Shown one piece after another: positions 8,975 to 17,440 of a stretch of 64,000 nt of DNA. The notes under the pieces were generated by a model. The model searched no databases. It was not told where the DNA came from and saw only the letters and a program-made list of their open reading frames with translations. The stretch covers positions 1-64,000 of the forward strand of contig NZ_BMQK01000017.1 of assembly GCF_014648075.1 (NCBI RefSeq), read 5' to 3'. The DNA comes from Streptomyces ruber (GTDB taxonomy: Bacteria > Actinomycetota > Actinomycetes > Streptomycetales > Streptomycetaceae). Both the position numbers and the translations under genes were made by a program. Position 1 is the stretch's first letter, and every line of letters starts with the position of its first letter.

Positions 8975-10081
8975 ATGATCGAAACGCCGTCCCTGGTGGA
9001 CCAGTACTGCCACGGAGTGCTGCGCACGGAGCTGGGCCTCGGCACCTTCGAGGCCCAGCTGACCCGCAGCGAGGGTCCGCCCGCGCCCGGAACCACCTTC
9101 TTCGACACCCAGACCGGCTTCGCGGTGCGCCGCTGGTGCCCGCCCCTGCTCGGCCTGGAACCGCACTGCCCGCCCGCCCGGTATCTCGCCCGCCGTCGCG
9201 AGCTGGGCGTTCCGGAGGCCGGCCGCAGACTGCTGCGCGGCAGCGGCATCACGGCCTACCTCGTCGACACCGGGCTGCCCGGCGACGTCACGGGCCCCCG
9301 CGAGCTGGCCGCCGCGGGCGCGGCCGAGGCCCACGAGATCGTCCGCCTGGAGCTCCTCGCCGAGCAGGTCGCCGACACCTCCGGCACGGTCGGTTCCTTC
9401 CTCGCCAACCTCGCCGAGGCGGTGCACGGCGCGGCCGTGCACGCGGTCGCCTTCACCTCGGTGGCGGGCGTACGGCACGGCCTGGCGCTCGCGCCCGAGC
9501 CGCCCGGGGCCGGGGAGGTGCGGGGCGCCGCCGGGCGCTGGCTCGCGGACCGGCCGGTCGGCGGCACGCTCACGGACCCGGTGCTGCTCCGCCAGCTGCT
9601 GTGGATCGCCGTGGCCTCGGGCCGGCCCCTCCAGCTCCACGCGGGCCTGGGCGAGCCCGGCCTGCGCGTGGACCGTACGGACCCGGTCCTGCTCACCGAC
9701 TTCGCGCGGGCCACGGCGGGGCTCGGCACCGATCTGGTGCTGCTGCACGGCTACCCGTACCACCGGCACGCGGCCCACCTCGCCGGGGTCTTCCCGCACG
9801 TGTACGCCGATCTGGGCGCTGGGCTCGGCCGTACGGGAGCCCGGGCGTCCGCCGTCCTCGCCGAAGTTCTGGAACTGGCCCCCTTCGGCAAGCTGATCTT
9901 CTCCAGCGGCGCCCGGAACCTGCCCGAGCTGCACGTGGTGGGCGCGCGGCTGTTCCGGGAGGCGCTGGCGCGGGTGCTGGGGACCTGGGTCGCCGACGGT
10001 GCGTGGTCGCTGACGGACGCGCAGCGGGTGGCCGGGCTGATCGCCTCGGAGAACGCGCGGCGGGTGTACGGGCTGAAATGA
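8975..10081 (+). CDS. Amidohydrolase-family protein (TIM-barrel metal-dependent hydrolase type)
   Basis: A 368-residue cytosolic protein resembling the amidohydrolase-2/FluG N-terminal group. Features seen are SLVDQYCHGVL at residue 6 (the V-D-x-x-C-H-G signature), LQLHAGLGEPG near residue 223, VLLHGYPYHRHAAHLA near residue 256 and VYADLGAGL near residue 277, then a C-terminal FSSGARNLPELHVVGARLFREAL. These histidines and acidic residues are spaced like metal ligands of a (beta/alpha)8 hydrolase. I chose ATG 8975, preceded by GGGAGAG, over an upstream in-frame ATG at 8918 that lacks a ribosome site. The substrate is unknown. Confidence 0.8.
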   Translation: MIETPSLVDQYCHGVLRTELGLGTFEAQLTRSEGPPAPGTTFFDTQTGFAVRRWCPPLLGLEPHCPPARYLARRRELGVPEAGRRLLRGSGITAYLVDTGLPGDVTGPRELAAAGAAEAHEIVRLELLAEQVADTSGTVGSFLANLAEAVHGAAVHAVAFTSVAGVRHGLALAPEPPGAGEVRGAAGRWLADRPVGGTLTDPVLLRQLLWIAVASGRPLQLHAGLGEPGLRVDRTDPVLLTDFARATAGLGTDLVLLHGYPYHRHAAHLAGVFPHVYADLGAGLGRTGARASAVLAEVLELAPFGKLIFSSGARNLPELHVVGARLFREALARVLGTWVADGAWSLTDAQRVAGLIASENARRVYGLK

Positions 10082-10107
10082 GAGGGCCCCCGCGCGCGGG
10101 GGCCCTC
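10082..10107. terminator. Bidirectional terminator between amidohydrolase gene and ctaA
   Basis: GAGGGCCCCCGCG and its complement form a continuous palindromic stem directly after the amidohydrolase stop and 18 bases past the end of the converging ctaA gene. Confidence 0.75.
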
Positions 10108-10124
10108 GGAGACTCAGGGGTGCT

Positions 10125-11132
10125 TCACGCGCGCGTGACGACCTTCTCCGCCGCGGGCTCGGTCGGGACCGGCGTGGTCTCCGGCCGCTCGCGCAGTGAC
10201 AGCAGCACCATCAGGGTGGCGATCCACACCAGGCAGGAGCCGAGCATGTGGGCGCCGACCAGGATCTCGGGGAGATCGGTGAAGTACTGGACGTAGCCGA
10301 TGACGCCCTGGGCGAGCAGGACGAGGAACAGATCCCGGGTCCGTGCCAGCGGGGCCCTCGGGGCGTCGACCGCCTTGAGGACGAACCACAGGGCGAACGT
10401 CAGCGTCACCACGATCCAGGCGAGGACGGCGTGCAGCTTGCTGACCGCCTCCCAGTCCACCGGCATGCGGGGCACGTCGCTGGAGTCGCCGGCGTGCGGA
10501 CCGGCGCCCGTGACGACGGTGCCGACCGCGATCAGCAGGACGGTCGCCACGACCAGGACCCAGACGAGCTGCTGCACCGCCTTGCCGACCAGCGGGCGCG
10601 GCGCGCCGCTGCCCTCGCGGGTGCGCTGCCACATCAGGGTGGCCACGGCGATGAGCGCGGTGGAGAGCAGGAAGTGCGCGGCGACCGTGTACGGGTTCAG
10701 GCCGACGAGGACGACGATGCCGCCCAGGATCGCGTTGCCCATCACGACCCAGAACTGCGCCCAGCCGAGCCGTGTCAGGTCGCGCCGCCACGGCTTCTGC
10801 GAGCGCGCGGCGATGATCGCCCAGCCGACGGCGGCGCACAGGACGTACGTGAGCAGGCGGTTGCCGAACTCGATGGCGCCGTGCAGGCCCATCTCGCTGG
10901 TGCTGGTGAGCGAGTCCTCGGTGCACTTCGGCCAGGTGGGGCAGCCGAGCCCGGAGCCGGTGAGCCGCACGGCGCCGCCGGTGACCACGATGACCACCGA
11001 CATGACGAGCGCGGTGAGGGCCGCGCGCCGGACCGTCTCCGGAGTGGGGGTCCAGCGTGCGGCGATGTGGGCGAGGGGGTTGCGGAGGGCAGCCGTCGCG
11101 TCGGTGCGAGTCTCGTTTGGCACGGGCACCAT
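10125..11132 (-). CDS. ctaA: Haem A synthase (CtaA/COX15)
   Basis: This membrane monooxygenase of 335 residues converts haem O, the product of ctaB, to haem A. It has eight predicted membrane helices. The first periplasmic loop carries the paired cysteines (LTGSGLGCPTWPKCTE, near residue 53), and haem-ligand histidines lie in MGLHGAIEFGNRLLTYV, TVAAHFLLSTAL, SKLHAVLAWIV and VGAHMLGSCLVW. I start at ATG 11132. GTG 11123 (three codons in) is an alternative, because TACCAT lies exactly seven bases before it, suggesting a leaderless transcript. Confidence 0.93.
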   Translation of the reverse strand: MVPVPNETRTDATAALRNPLAHIAARWTPTPETVRRAALTALVMSVVIVVTGGAVRLTGSGLGCPTWPKCTEDSLTSTSEMGLHGAIEFGNRLLTYVLCAAVGWAIIAARSQKPWRRDLTRLGWAQFWVVMGNAILGGIVVLVGLNPYTVAAHFLLSTALIAVATLMWQRTREGSGAPRPLVGKAVQQLVWVLVVATVLLIAVGTVVTGAGPHAGDSSDVPRMPVDWEAVSKLHAVLAWIVVTLTFALWFVLKAVDAPRAPLARTRDLFLVLLAQGVIGYVQYFTDLPEILVGAHMLGSCLVWIATLMVLLSLRERPETTPVPTEPAAEKVVTRA

Positions 11133-11205
11133 GGTAGGCGCACGCTTGTGCACGGATTCACGAGGGGGCCGGGTCCCGGCCACTTCCGCGGCCGGGCCGG
11201 GGCGG

Positions 11206-11976
11206 CTACTCCCAGCGGAAGAACCGGGCCGCCGCGCCGAGCCCGAGGACCGCCCACACGGCGAGGATCCCGAGGTCGACCCACGGCACCCCGGCGCCGT
11301 GCTGGAGGACGTCCCGCAGCCCCTCCGACAGGGCCGAGATCGGCAGCAGTCCGAGCACGGCCTGCGCGGCGTCCGGGAACCTGTCCAGCGGCACGATCAC
11401 CCCGCCGCCCACGAGCAGCAGCAGGAAGACCAGGTTCGCGGCGGCCAGCGTGGCCTCCGCCTTCAGGGTGCCCGCCATCAGCAGGCCGAGCCCGGAGAAC
11501 GCGGCCGTGCCGAGGACCAGCAGGAGGAGGACGGCGAAGGGGTTGCCGTGCGGGGACCAGCCGAGGGCGAAGGCGATCACCGTGACGAGGACGACCTGGA
11601 GGATCTCCGTGACCAGCACGGATATCGTCTTCGCGGTCATCAGGCCCCAGCGGGGCAGCGGCGAGGCGGCGAGGCGCTTGAGGACGCCGTAGCGGCGCTC
11701 GAAGCCCGTGGCGATCGCCTGGCCCGTGAACGCCGTCGACATCACCGCGAGCGCGAGGACGCCCGGGGCGAGGAAGTCCACGGCCCTGTCCTCGCCCGTG
11801 TCCACGATGTCCACCGTGCCGAAGAGCACCAGCAGCAGCGTCGGGATGACGACGGTGAGGAGCAGCTGCTCCCCGTTGCGCAGGAGCATCCGCGTCTCCA
11901 GCGCCGCCTGTGCCGCGATCATGCGGGGGAGGGGGGCCGCGCCCGGCCGGGGCGTGTACGTGCCGGTCGAGGTCAT
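11206..11976 (-). CDS. ABC-2 type transporter permease
   Basis: A 256-residue integral membrane subunit of an ABC-2 exporter. After about 20 soluble residues it has six hydrophobic segments with the usual ABC-2 pattern (FLAPGVLALAVMSTAFTGQAI, RRYGVLKRLAASPLPRW, LGLLPISALSEGLRDVL). ATG 11976 overlaps the stop of the ATPase gene as ATGA, which fixes the start and couples the two. Such pairs export drugs, lipids or polysaccharides; nothing here identifies the substrate. The acetyltransferase gene just upstream might hint at antibiotic handling, which is inference only. Confidence 0.88.
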   Translation of the reverse strand: MTSTGTYTPRPGAAPLPRMIAAQAALETRMLLRNGEQLLLTVVIPTLLLVLFGTVDIVDTGEDRAVDFLAPGVLALAVMSTAFTGQAIATGFERRYGVLKRLAASPLPRWGLMTAKTISVLVTEILQVVLVTVIAFALGWSPHGNPFAVLLLLVLGTAAFSGLGLLMAGTLKAEATLAAANLVFLLLLVGGGVIVPLDRFPDAAQAVLGLLPISALSEGLRDVLQHGAGVPWVDLGILAVWAVLGLGAAARFFRWE

Positions 11977-12896
11977 GAACGCAGCTCCTTGCCGGTGAGC
12001 TCCAGGAAGACGTCCTCGAGCGTGTGCCGCTCCACCGCGATCCCGTCCGGCATCACCCCGTGCTGGGCGCACCAGGTGGTGACGGTCGCGAGGAGCTGGG
12101 GGTCGATCCTGCCGCTCACCCGGTAGACGCCGGGTGCCGGCTCGGCGGCCGTGCTGTCGGCGGGCAGCGCCTTCAGCAGGGAGCTCACGTCCAGGCCAGG
12201 GCGGCCGGTGAAGCGCAGGGTGTTCTCGGCGCCGCCGCGGCACAGTTCCTCGGGCGAGCCCTGGGCGACGACCCGGCCCGCGTCGATGATCGCGACATCG
12301 TCGGCGAGCTGCTCGGCCTCGTCCATGTGGTGGGTGGTGAGGAGGACCGACACGCCGTCCGCGCGCAGCTCGCGCACGAGGTCCCAGGTGGCCCGGCGCG
12401 CCTGCGGGTCCAGGCCCGCGGTCGGCTCGTCCAGGAAGACCAGCTCCGGCCGGCCCACCACGGCCATCGCGAGGGCGAGCCGCTGCTGCTGGCCGCCGGA
12501 GAGGCGGCGGTAGCTCGTGCGGCCGCAGGAGCCGAGGCCGAGCCGTTCGATCAGCGCGTCCACATCCAGTGGGTGCGCGTGGAGTCTCGCCATGTGGCGG
12601 AGCATCTCGTCGGCGCGGGCTCCGGAGTAGACGCCGCCGGACTGGAGCATCACGCCGATCCGCGGGCGCAGCTCACGGGCCTGGCGCACCGGGTCGAGAC
12701 CCAGCACGCGCACCGTGCCGGAGTCCGGTTCCCGGTAGCCCTCGCAGGTCTCGACCGTGGTGGTCTTGCCCGCTCCGTTGGGACCGAGGACGGCGGTGAC
12801 ACCCGCCCGGGCCACCAGGTCGAGGCCGTCCACCGCGGTCTTGCCGCCGTACCGCTTCACCAGGGCCTGTACCTGGACCACGGGCTCACTTCGCAT
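11973..12896 (-). CDS. ABC transporter ATP-binding protein (DrrA-like)
   Basis: A 307-residue ATPase partner of the ABC-2 permease. Walker A is LGPNGAGKTTT near residue 35, the signature LSGGQQQRLALA is near residue 133, Walker B is ELVFLDEPTAGLD and the switch histidine lies in LLTTHHMDEA. The ~80-residue C-terminal extension ending in TLEDVFLELTGKEL is typical of the drug-export (DrrA) subfamily. I prefer ATG 12896 to TTG 12905. TAGACT (12905-12910, minus strand) sits eight bases before this ATG and suggests a leaderless transcript besides read-through from the gene upstream. Confidence 0.92.
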   Translation of the reverse strand: MRSEPVVQVQALVKRYGGKTAVDGLDLVARAGVTAVLGPNGAGKTTTVETCEGYREPDSGTVRVLGLDPVRQARELRPRIGVMLQSGGVYSGARADEMLRHMARLHAHPLDVDALIERLGLGSCGRTSYRRLSGGQQQRLALAMAVVGRPELVFLDEPTAGLDPQARRATWDLVRELRADGVSVLLTTHHMDEAEQLADDVAIIDAGRVVAQGSPEELCRGGAENTLRFTGRPGLDVSSLLKALPADSTAAEPAPGVYRVSGRIDPQLLATVTTWCAQHGVMPDGIAVERHTLEDVFLELTGKELRS

Positions 12897-12904
12897 GGGT
12901 GCCA

Positions 12905-12910
12905 AGTCTA
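12905..12910 (-). promoter_or_regulatory. Possible leaderless -10 (TAGACT) of the ABC exporter genes
   Basis: On the minus strand TAGACT overlaps the last codon of the acetyltransferase gene and lies eight bases before ATG 12896. No Shine-Dalgarno sequence is present between them. Confidence 0.4.
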
Positions 12911-13744
12911 GGGACGCGGCGGAGGCGCCGGCCGGGCGGGTGCGGTGACGTCCCCCTCACGGGGGCGGTGCAGGGCCAGCCACGCCTGCGCGTAGGCGAC
13001 CGCGTCGGCCACCGGGAACAGCCGCGCCTCCGCCGCGCCCACCCGCCCCCGGGCGACCGGCCGGTCCCGTTCGAAGTCGTGTCCCAGCTCGTCGAACCGC
13101 TCGGAGGTGATCGACACCTCCGTCACCCGCTGCCAGCCGCCGCCGGGCGCCGGGCGGCCCACCTCGACCAGTGGCGCCGGGAGCCGGTACTCGGCCAGGT
13201 GGAAGGCGGTGCACGAGTCGTAACCCGCGCCGAGCAGCAGGACCCGCGCGCCCCGTTCCTCCAGGCGGGCGAGGGGGCTCCGCTCGCCCAGCCGGCAGTC
13301 GGGCGCGTGGCCCTTGAGGACCGCCGCGGCGTCCGGTCCGAGCGCGGCGAAGGAGGTCTCGGGGTGGGCGCTGCGCAGGGCGCCCGGCCAGTTCCGCACC
13401 GTCTCCGGGACGACGCCGACCCCGCGCGAGGGCGAGACGAGCGGGTCGTACGCGGGCATCGTCGCCCGGATGGTCTCCCACCACTCCTCGGGCACCGGCG
13501 GGTCGCCCCACAGCGCCGGGTCGGAGAGGTCGCCGGTCTGCGTGGGGACCACGAGGGTGCCGTCCGGGCCCAGGGCGTCCAGCAGGGCCTGGACGACGGT
13601 CACCGGACCGCCGTTCACCCAGCCGAGCGCGCTGAGGGACGAGTGGACCAGGAGGAGCTCACCGGGACGGACGCCGAGCGTGCGCAGGTGCGCGGCGAGT
13701 GCGTCACGGGTGACGAGAGGGCCGGTGGGAGGGGATGTCGGCAT
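12908..13744 (-). CDS. AAC(3)-family aminoglycoside N-acetyltransferase-like protein
   Basis: This 278-residue member of the AAC(3)/FrbF family transfers acetyl from acetyl-CoA to an amino group. Motifs present are LLVHSSLSALGWVNGGPVTV near residue 32, GTLVVPTQTGDLSDP near residue 62, MPAYDPLVSPSRGVGVVPE near residue 90, HPETSFAALGP near residue 120 and LLLGAGYDSCTAFHLAEYR near residue 158. Start ATG 13744 follows GGGAG. Such genes are common in non-resistant streptomycetes and also serve natural-product or detoxification roles, so resistance should not be assumed. An iron box lies in the divergent gap shared with sufR. Confidence 0.88.
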   Translation of the reverse strand: MPTSPPTGPLVTRDALAAHLRTLGVRPGELLLVHSSLSALGWVNGGPVTVVQALLDALGPDGTLVVPTQTGDLSDPALWGDPPVPEEWWETIRATMPAYDPLVSPSRGVGVVPETVRNWPGALRSAHPETSFAALGPDAAAVLKGHAPDCRLGERSPLARLEERGARVLLLGAGYDSCTAFHLAEYRLPAPLVEVGRPAPGGGWQRVTEVSITSERFDELGHDFERDRPVARGRVGAAEARLFPVADAVAYAQAWLALHRPREGDVTAPARPAPPPRP

Positions 13745-13818
13745 GTTCACGGAGTCTCCCGGACCGAGCACCGGCGCACCACCGCCTTGATCGAGCGGTG
13801 ATCGTTTCCGCAGGTCAC

Positions 13819-13834
13819 CTTAGGTATGCCTAAG
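13819..13834. promoter_or_regulatory. Iron box (DmdR/IdeR/DtxR-type operator)
   Basis: CTTAGG-TATG-CCTAAG is a perfect 6+6 dyad in the 161-base gap between the divergent acetyltransferase and sufR genes. By my alignment the 19-base window from 13820 matches the DtxR/IdeR consensus at about 13 positions. It is centred roughly 80 bases upstream of either start codon, so position alone does not say which gene it controls. Confidence 0.6.
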
Positions 13835-13869
13835 TGATGTAGCGCACCGTGGGGCGGGCGGGACGCGGC

Positions 13870-13906
13870 TTGCCCGGTCCTGAAGAATTACGCAACAATG
13901 GCGTTG
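13870..13906 (+). promoter_or_regulatory. sufR promoter with overlapping dyad (possible SufR autoregulatory site)
   Basis: TTGCCC (13870-13875) and AACAAT (13894-13899) are 18 bases apart, and the GTG start of sufR follows the -10 by six bases, suggesting a leaderless transcript. A CAAC-N6-GTTG dyad (13893-13906) covers the -10 and the start codon, where a repressor would act. The arms are short, so the operator is a suggestion. Confidence 0.45.
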
Positions 13907-14727
13907 TGAAAAACGTCGGCGAGACCCGGGAGACCCCCGCGGGGGCCCCTCAGGAGGAGTTCGCGACCGGTGAGCGCTCGACGCGCAACCGGGTCGCGCG
14001 GTCCATCCTGGACCACGGGCCGTCGACCGTCGCCGAGCTCGCCGGACGCCTCGGACTCACCCAGGCGGCCGTCCGGCGCCACCTCGACGCACTGGTCGCC
14101 GACAATGTCGTGCAGCCCCGTGAGCAGCGGGTCTACGGCGCGCGGACGCGCGGCCGGCCGGCCAAGGTGTTCGCCCTGACCGACTGCGGCCGGGACGCCT
14201 TCGACCAGTCGTACGACAAGCTCGCCATGGACGCGCTGCGCTGGATCGCCGAGCACGGGGGCGGGGACGAGGCGGTCGTCGCCTTCGCCCGCGCGCGGAT
14301 CGCCGCCCAGGCGCGCGCGTACCGCGCGGCGATCGAGGGGGCCGCCCCCGAGGAGCGCACGGAAGCCCTGGCCAAGGCCCTGAGCGCGGACGGGTACGCT
14401 GCTATGGCGCGCAGCGCGCCGCCCCCGCACCGGGGCGAGCAGCTCTGCCAGCACCACTGCCCGGTCGCCCACGTCGCCGAACAGTTCCCGCAGCTCTGCG
14501 AGGCGGAGACCGAGGTCTTCTCCCAGTTGCTCGGGACGCATGTCCAGCGGCTGGCGACGATCGCGCACGGCGACGGTGTCTGCACGACGTTCATCCCCAA
14601 GGCGCCGCCGCAGGACGCGGGGGCGCCGCACACCGCCGGGAGGGCCGCGCCGGCCCCCACGGCGCCGAAGACTTCCAAGACCACCCACAACGCATCTGCA
14701 AGCACGGCCGGGAGGAACCCCGCATGA
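13906..14727 (+). CDS. sufR: SufR, Fe-S-sensing repressor of the suf operon
   Basis: A 273-residue regulator with an N-terminal winged helix-turn-helix (ILDHGPSTVAELAGRLGLTQ, about residues 30-49, then AAVRRHLDALV) and the C-terminal cluster-binding motif CQHHCPVAHVAEQFPQLCEA near residue 183, whose spaced cysteines ligate an Fe-S cluster in SufR proteins. Apo-protein normally releases the operon under Fe-S shortage. GTG 13906 (MKNVGETRE) is chosen because the promoter ends just before it. The ~40-residue C-terminal tail is low-complexity Pro/Ala/Thr. Its stop overlaps the sufB ATG. Confidence 0.92.
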   Translation: MKNVGETRETPAGAPQEEFATGERSTRNRVARSILDHGPSTVAELAGRLGLTQAAVRRHLDALVADNVVQPREQRVYGARTRGRPAKVFALTDCGRDAFDQSYDKLAMDALRWIAEHGGGDEAVVAFARARIAAQARAYRAAIEGAAPEERTEALAKALSADGYAAMARSAPPPHRGEQLCQHHCPVAHVAEQFPQLCEAETEVFSQLLGTHVQRLATIAHGDGVCTTFIPKAPPQDAGAPHTAGRAAPAPTAPKTSKTTHNASASTAGRNPA

Positions 14728-16145
14728 CTCTCCCCACGGAGACTGCCCACCCTGAGCTCGAGGGCCTGGGCAAGTACGAATACGGCTGGGCCGACTCCGA
14801 CGTGGCCGGCGCCGCAGCGAAGCGCGGTCTGAGCGAGGCGGTCGTCCGCGACATCTCGGACAAGAAGTCCGAGCCGGAGTGGATGACCAAGCTCCGCCTC
14901 AAGGGTCTGAAGCTCTTCGAGAAGAAGCCCATGCCGAACTGGGGCTCCGACCTGTCGGGCATCGACTTCGACAACATCAAGTACTTCGTGCGGTCCACGG
15001 AGAAGCAGGCCCAGTCATGGGAGGACCTGCCCGAGGACATCAAGAACACGTACGACAAGCTCGGCATCCCGGAGGCGGAGAAGCAGCGCCTCGTCGCCGG
15101 TGTCGCCGCGCAGTACGAGTCCGAGGTCGTCTACCACCAGATCCGCGAGGACCTGGAGGAGCAGGGCGTCATCTTCCTCGACACCGACACCGCGCTGAAG
15201 GAGCACCCGGAGCTCTTCAAGGAGTACTTCGGCACGGTCATCCCGGCCGGTGACAACAAGTTCGCCGCGCTGAACACCGCCGTGTGGTCCGGCGGCTCCT
15301 TCATCTACGTGCCGAAGAACGTGCACGTGGAGATCCCGCTCCAGGCCTACTTCCGGATCAACACCGAGAACATGGGCCAGTTCGAGCGGACCCTGATCAT
15401 CGTCGACGAGGGTGCCTACGTGCACTACGTCGAGGGCTGCACCGCGCCGATCTACAAGTCGGACTCGCTGCACTCCGCCGTGGTCGAGATCATCGTCAAG
15501 AAGAACGCCCGCTGCCGTTACACGACCATCCAGAACTGGTCGAACAACGTCTACAACCTGGTCACCAAGCGCGCCGTGGCGTACGAGGGCGCGACCATGG
15601 AGTGGATCGACGGCAACATCGGCTCCAAGGTGACGATGAAGTACCCGGCCGTCTACCTGATGGGCGAGCACGCCAAGGGCGAGACCCTGTCCATCGCCTT
15701 CGCGGGCGAGGGCCAGCACCAGGACGCGGGCGCCAAGATGGTCCACATGGCCCCGAACACCTCCTCGAACATCGTCTCCAAGTCGGTGGCCCGCGGCGGT
15801 GGCCGCACCTCCTACCGCGGCCTGATCGAGATCGGTGAGGGCGCCCCCGGCGCCAAGTCGAACGTGCTGTGCGACGCGCTGCTCGTCGACACCATCTCCC
15901 GCTCGGACACCTACCCCTACGTGGACGTCCGCGAGGACGACGTGTCCATGGGCCACGAGGCGACCGTCTCCAAGGTCTCCGAGGACCAGCTCTTCTACCT
16001 GATGAGCCGCGGCCTCTCCGAGGACGAGGCGATGGCGATGATCGTGCGCGGCTTCGTCGAGCCGATCGCCAAGGAGCTGCCCATGGAGTACGCGCTGGAG
16101 CTCAACCGGCTGATCGAGCTGCAGATGGAGGGCGCGGTCGGCTGA
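14724..16145 (+). CDS. sufB: Fe-S cluster assembly protein SufB
   Basis: This 473-residue scaffold subunit of the SufBCD complex builds and hands over [4Fe-4S] clusters in the cytosol. The length is typical for actinobacterial SufB. The beta-helix core and C-terminal block KSNVLCDALLVDTISRSDTY (about residue 378) include the conserved cysteine that receives persulfide sulfur; the family tail VSEDQLFYLMSRGLSEDEA follows. The ATG overlaps the sufR stop. A 104-base spacer holding a GC-rich hairpin separates it from sufD. Confidence 0.96.
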   Translation: MTLPTETAHPELEGLGKYEYGWADSDVAGAAAKRGLSEAVVRDISDKKSEPEWMTKLRLKGLKLFEKKPMPNWGSDLSGIDFDNIKYFVRSTEKQAQSWEDLPEDIKNTYDKLGIPEAEKQRLVAGVAAQYESEVVYHQIREDLEEQGVIFLDTDTALKEHPELFKEYFGTVIPAGDNKFAALNTAVWSGGSFIYVPKNVHVEIPLQAYFRINTENMGQFERTLIIVDEGAYVHYVEGCTAPIYKSDSLHSAVVEIIVKKNARCRYTTIQNWSNNVYNLVTKRAVAYEGATMEWIDGNIGSKVTMKYPAVYLMGEHAKGETLSIAFAGEGQHQDAGAKMVHMAPNTSSNIVSKSVARGGGRTSYRGLIEIGEGAPGAKSNVLCDALLVDTISRSDTYPYVDVREDDVSMGHEATVSKVSEDQLFYLMSRGLSEDEAMAMIVRGFVEPIAKELPMEYALELNRLIELQMEGAVG

Positions 16146-16171
16146 CGACCGCGGCCCCCTCCAGGCAGCGA

Positions 16172-16203
16172 CGGCCCGCCCCCGGGCAGATGCGGGCGGG
16201 CCG
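16172..16203 (+). terminator. Intercistronic hairpin between sufB and sufD
   Basis: CGGCCCGCCC (16172-16181) pairs with GGGCGGGCCG (16194-16203) around a 12-base loop. There is no T-run after it. It could reduce transcription into sufD or protect the sufRB mRNA end; every other junction in the operon overlaps or is under 20 bases. Confidence 0.55.
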
Positions 16204-16249
16204 CCCGATCACAATTGATCTGACGTAGGAAGAGAGCAGAACGACAGCC

Positions 16250-17440
16250 ATGGCCGAGGCCCAGAATCTTCCGGTGGGGAGCACCACCGCCGGCGCCATC
16301 GCGGTAGCGGCGGAGGCCGACTCCACCGTCGCCACGCGCATGAGCGCGCCCCCGTCCTTCGACGTGGCGGACTTCCCGGTCCCGAACGGCCGCGAGGAGG
16401 AGTGGCGGTTCACCCCGCTGGAGCGCCTGCGCGGTCTGCACGACGGCACCGCCGTCGCCACCGGTACCGGTGTGAAGGTCGACGTCCAGGCCCCCGAGGG
16501 CGTCACCGTCGAGACCGTCGGCCGCGACGACGCGCGGCTCGGCCGGGCGGGCACCCCGGTGGACCGGATCGCCGCCCAGGCGTACTCCGCCTTCGAGCAG
16601 GCCTCGGTCGTGACCGTCCCCAAGGAGACCGCGCTCACCGAGCCGATCCGCATCGCCGTGCACGGCGAGGGCGGCACCGCCTTCGGCCACACGGTCGTCG
16701 AGCTCGGCGCCTTCGCCGAGGCCGTGGTCGTCATCGACCACACCGGTGACGCCGTGCTCGCCGCCAACGTCGACTACGTCCTCGGTGACGGCGCCAAGCT
16801 GACCGTCGTCTCCGTCCAGGACTGGGACGACAAGGCCGTGCACGTCGCCCAGCACAACGCGGTCGTCGGCCGCGACGCCTCCTTCAAGTCGGTCGTCGTG
16901 ACCTTCGGCGGTGACGTCGTCCGCCTGCACCCGCGCGTGAACTACGCGGGCACCGGCGGCGAGGCCGAGCTGTTCGGCCTGTACTTCACCGACAAGGGCC
17001 AGCACCAGGAGCACCGCCTCCTGGTCGACCACAACGAGCCCCACTGCAAGTCGAACGTCGTCTACAAGGGCGCGCTCCAGGGCGACGACGCGCACGCCGT
17101 GTGGATCGGCGACGTCCTCATCGAGGCCAGGGCCGAGGGCACCGACACCTACGAGATGAACCGCAACCTCGTCCTCACGGACGGCGCGCGGGTCGACTCG
17201 GTGCCGAACCTGGAGATCGAGACCGGCGAGATCGTCGGCGCCGGCCACGCGTCCGCCACCGGCCGCTTCGACGACGAGCAGCTGTTCTACCTGATGGCCC
17301 GCGGCATCCCGGAGTACGAGGCGCGCCGCCTGGTGGTCCGCGGCTTCTTCGCCGAGCTGGTCCAGCAGATCGGTGTCGCGGACATCGAGGAGCGCCTGCT
17401 CGCGAAGATCGACGAGGAGCTGGAGGCTTCGGTCGCATGA
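16250..17440 (+). CDS. sufD: Fe-S cluster assembly protein SufD
   Basis: A 396-residue paralogue and partner of SufB in the SufBC2D scaffold complex. It has the divergent N-terminal domain including VPNGREEEWRFTPLERLRGL near residue 45, then the shared beta-helix, and the C-terminal block IVGAGHASATGRFDDEQLFY with the conserved histidine near residue 332. It follows the sufB-sufD hairpin, and AGGAAGAGAG provides a ribosome site. Its stop overlaps the ferredoxin ATG as ATGA. Confidence 0.95.
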   Translation: MAEAQNLPVGSTTAGAIAVAAEADSTVATRMSAPPSFDVADFPVPNGREEEWRFTPLERLRGLHDGTAVATGTGVKVDVQAPEGVTVETVGRDDARLGRAGTPVDRIAAQAYSAFEQASVVTVPKETALTEPIRIAVHGEGGTAFGHTVVELGAFAEAVVVIDHTGDAVLAANVDYVLGDGAKLTVVSVQDWDDKAVHVAQHNAVVGRDASFKSVVVTFGGDVVRLHPRVNYAGTGGEAELFGLYFTDKGQHQEHRLLVDHNEPHCKSNVVYKGALQGDDAHAVWIGDVLIEARAEGTDTYEMNRNLVLTDGARVDSVPNLEIETGEIVGAGHASATGRFDDEQLFYLMARGIPEYEARRLVVRGFFAELVQQIGVADIEERLLAKIDEELEASVA

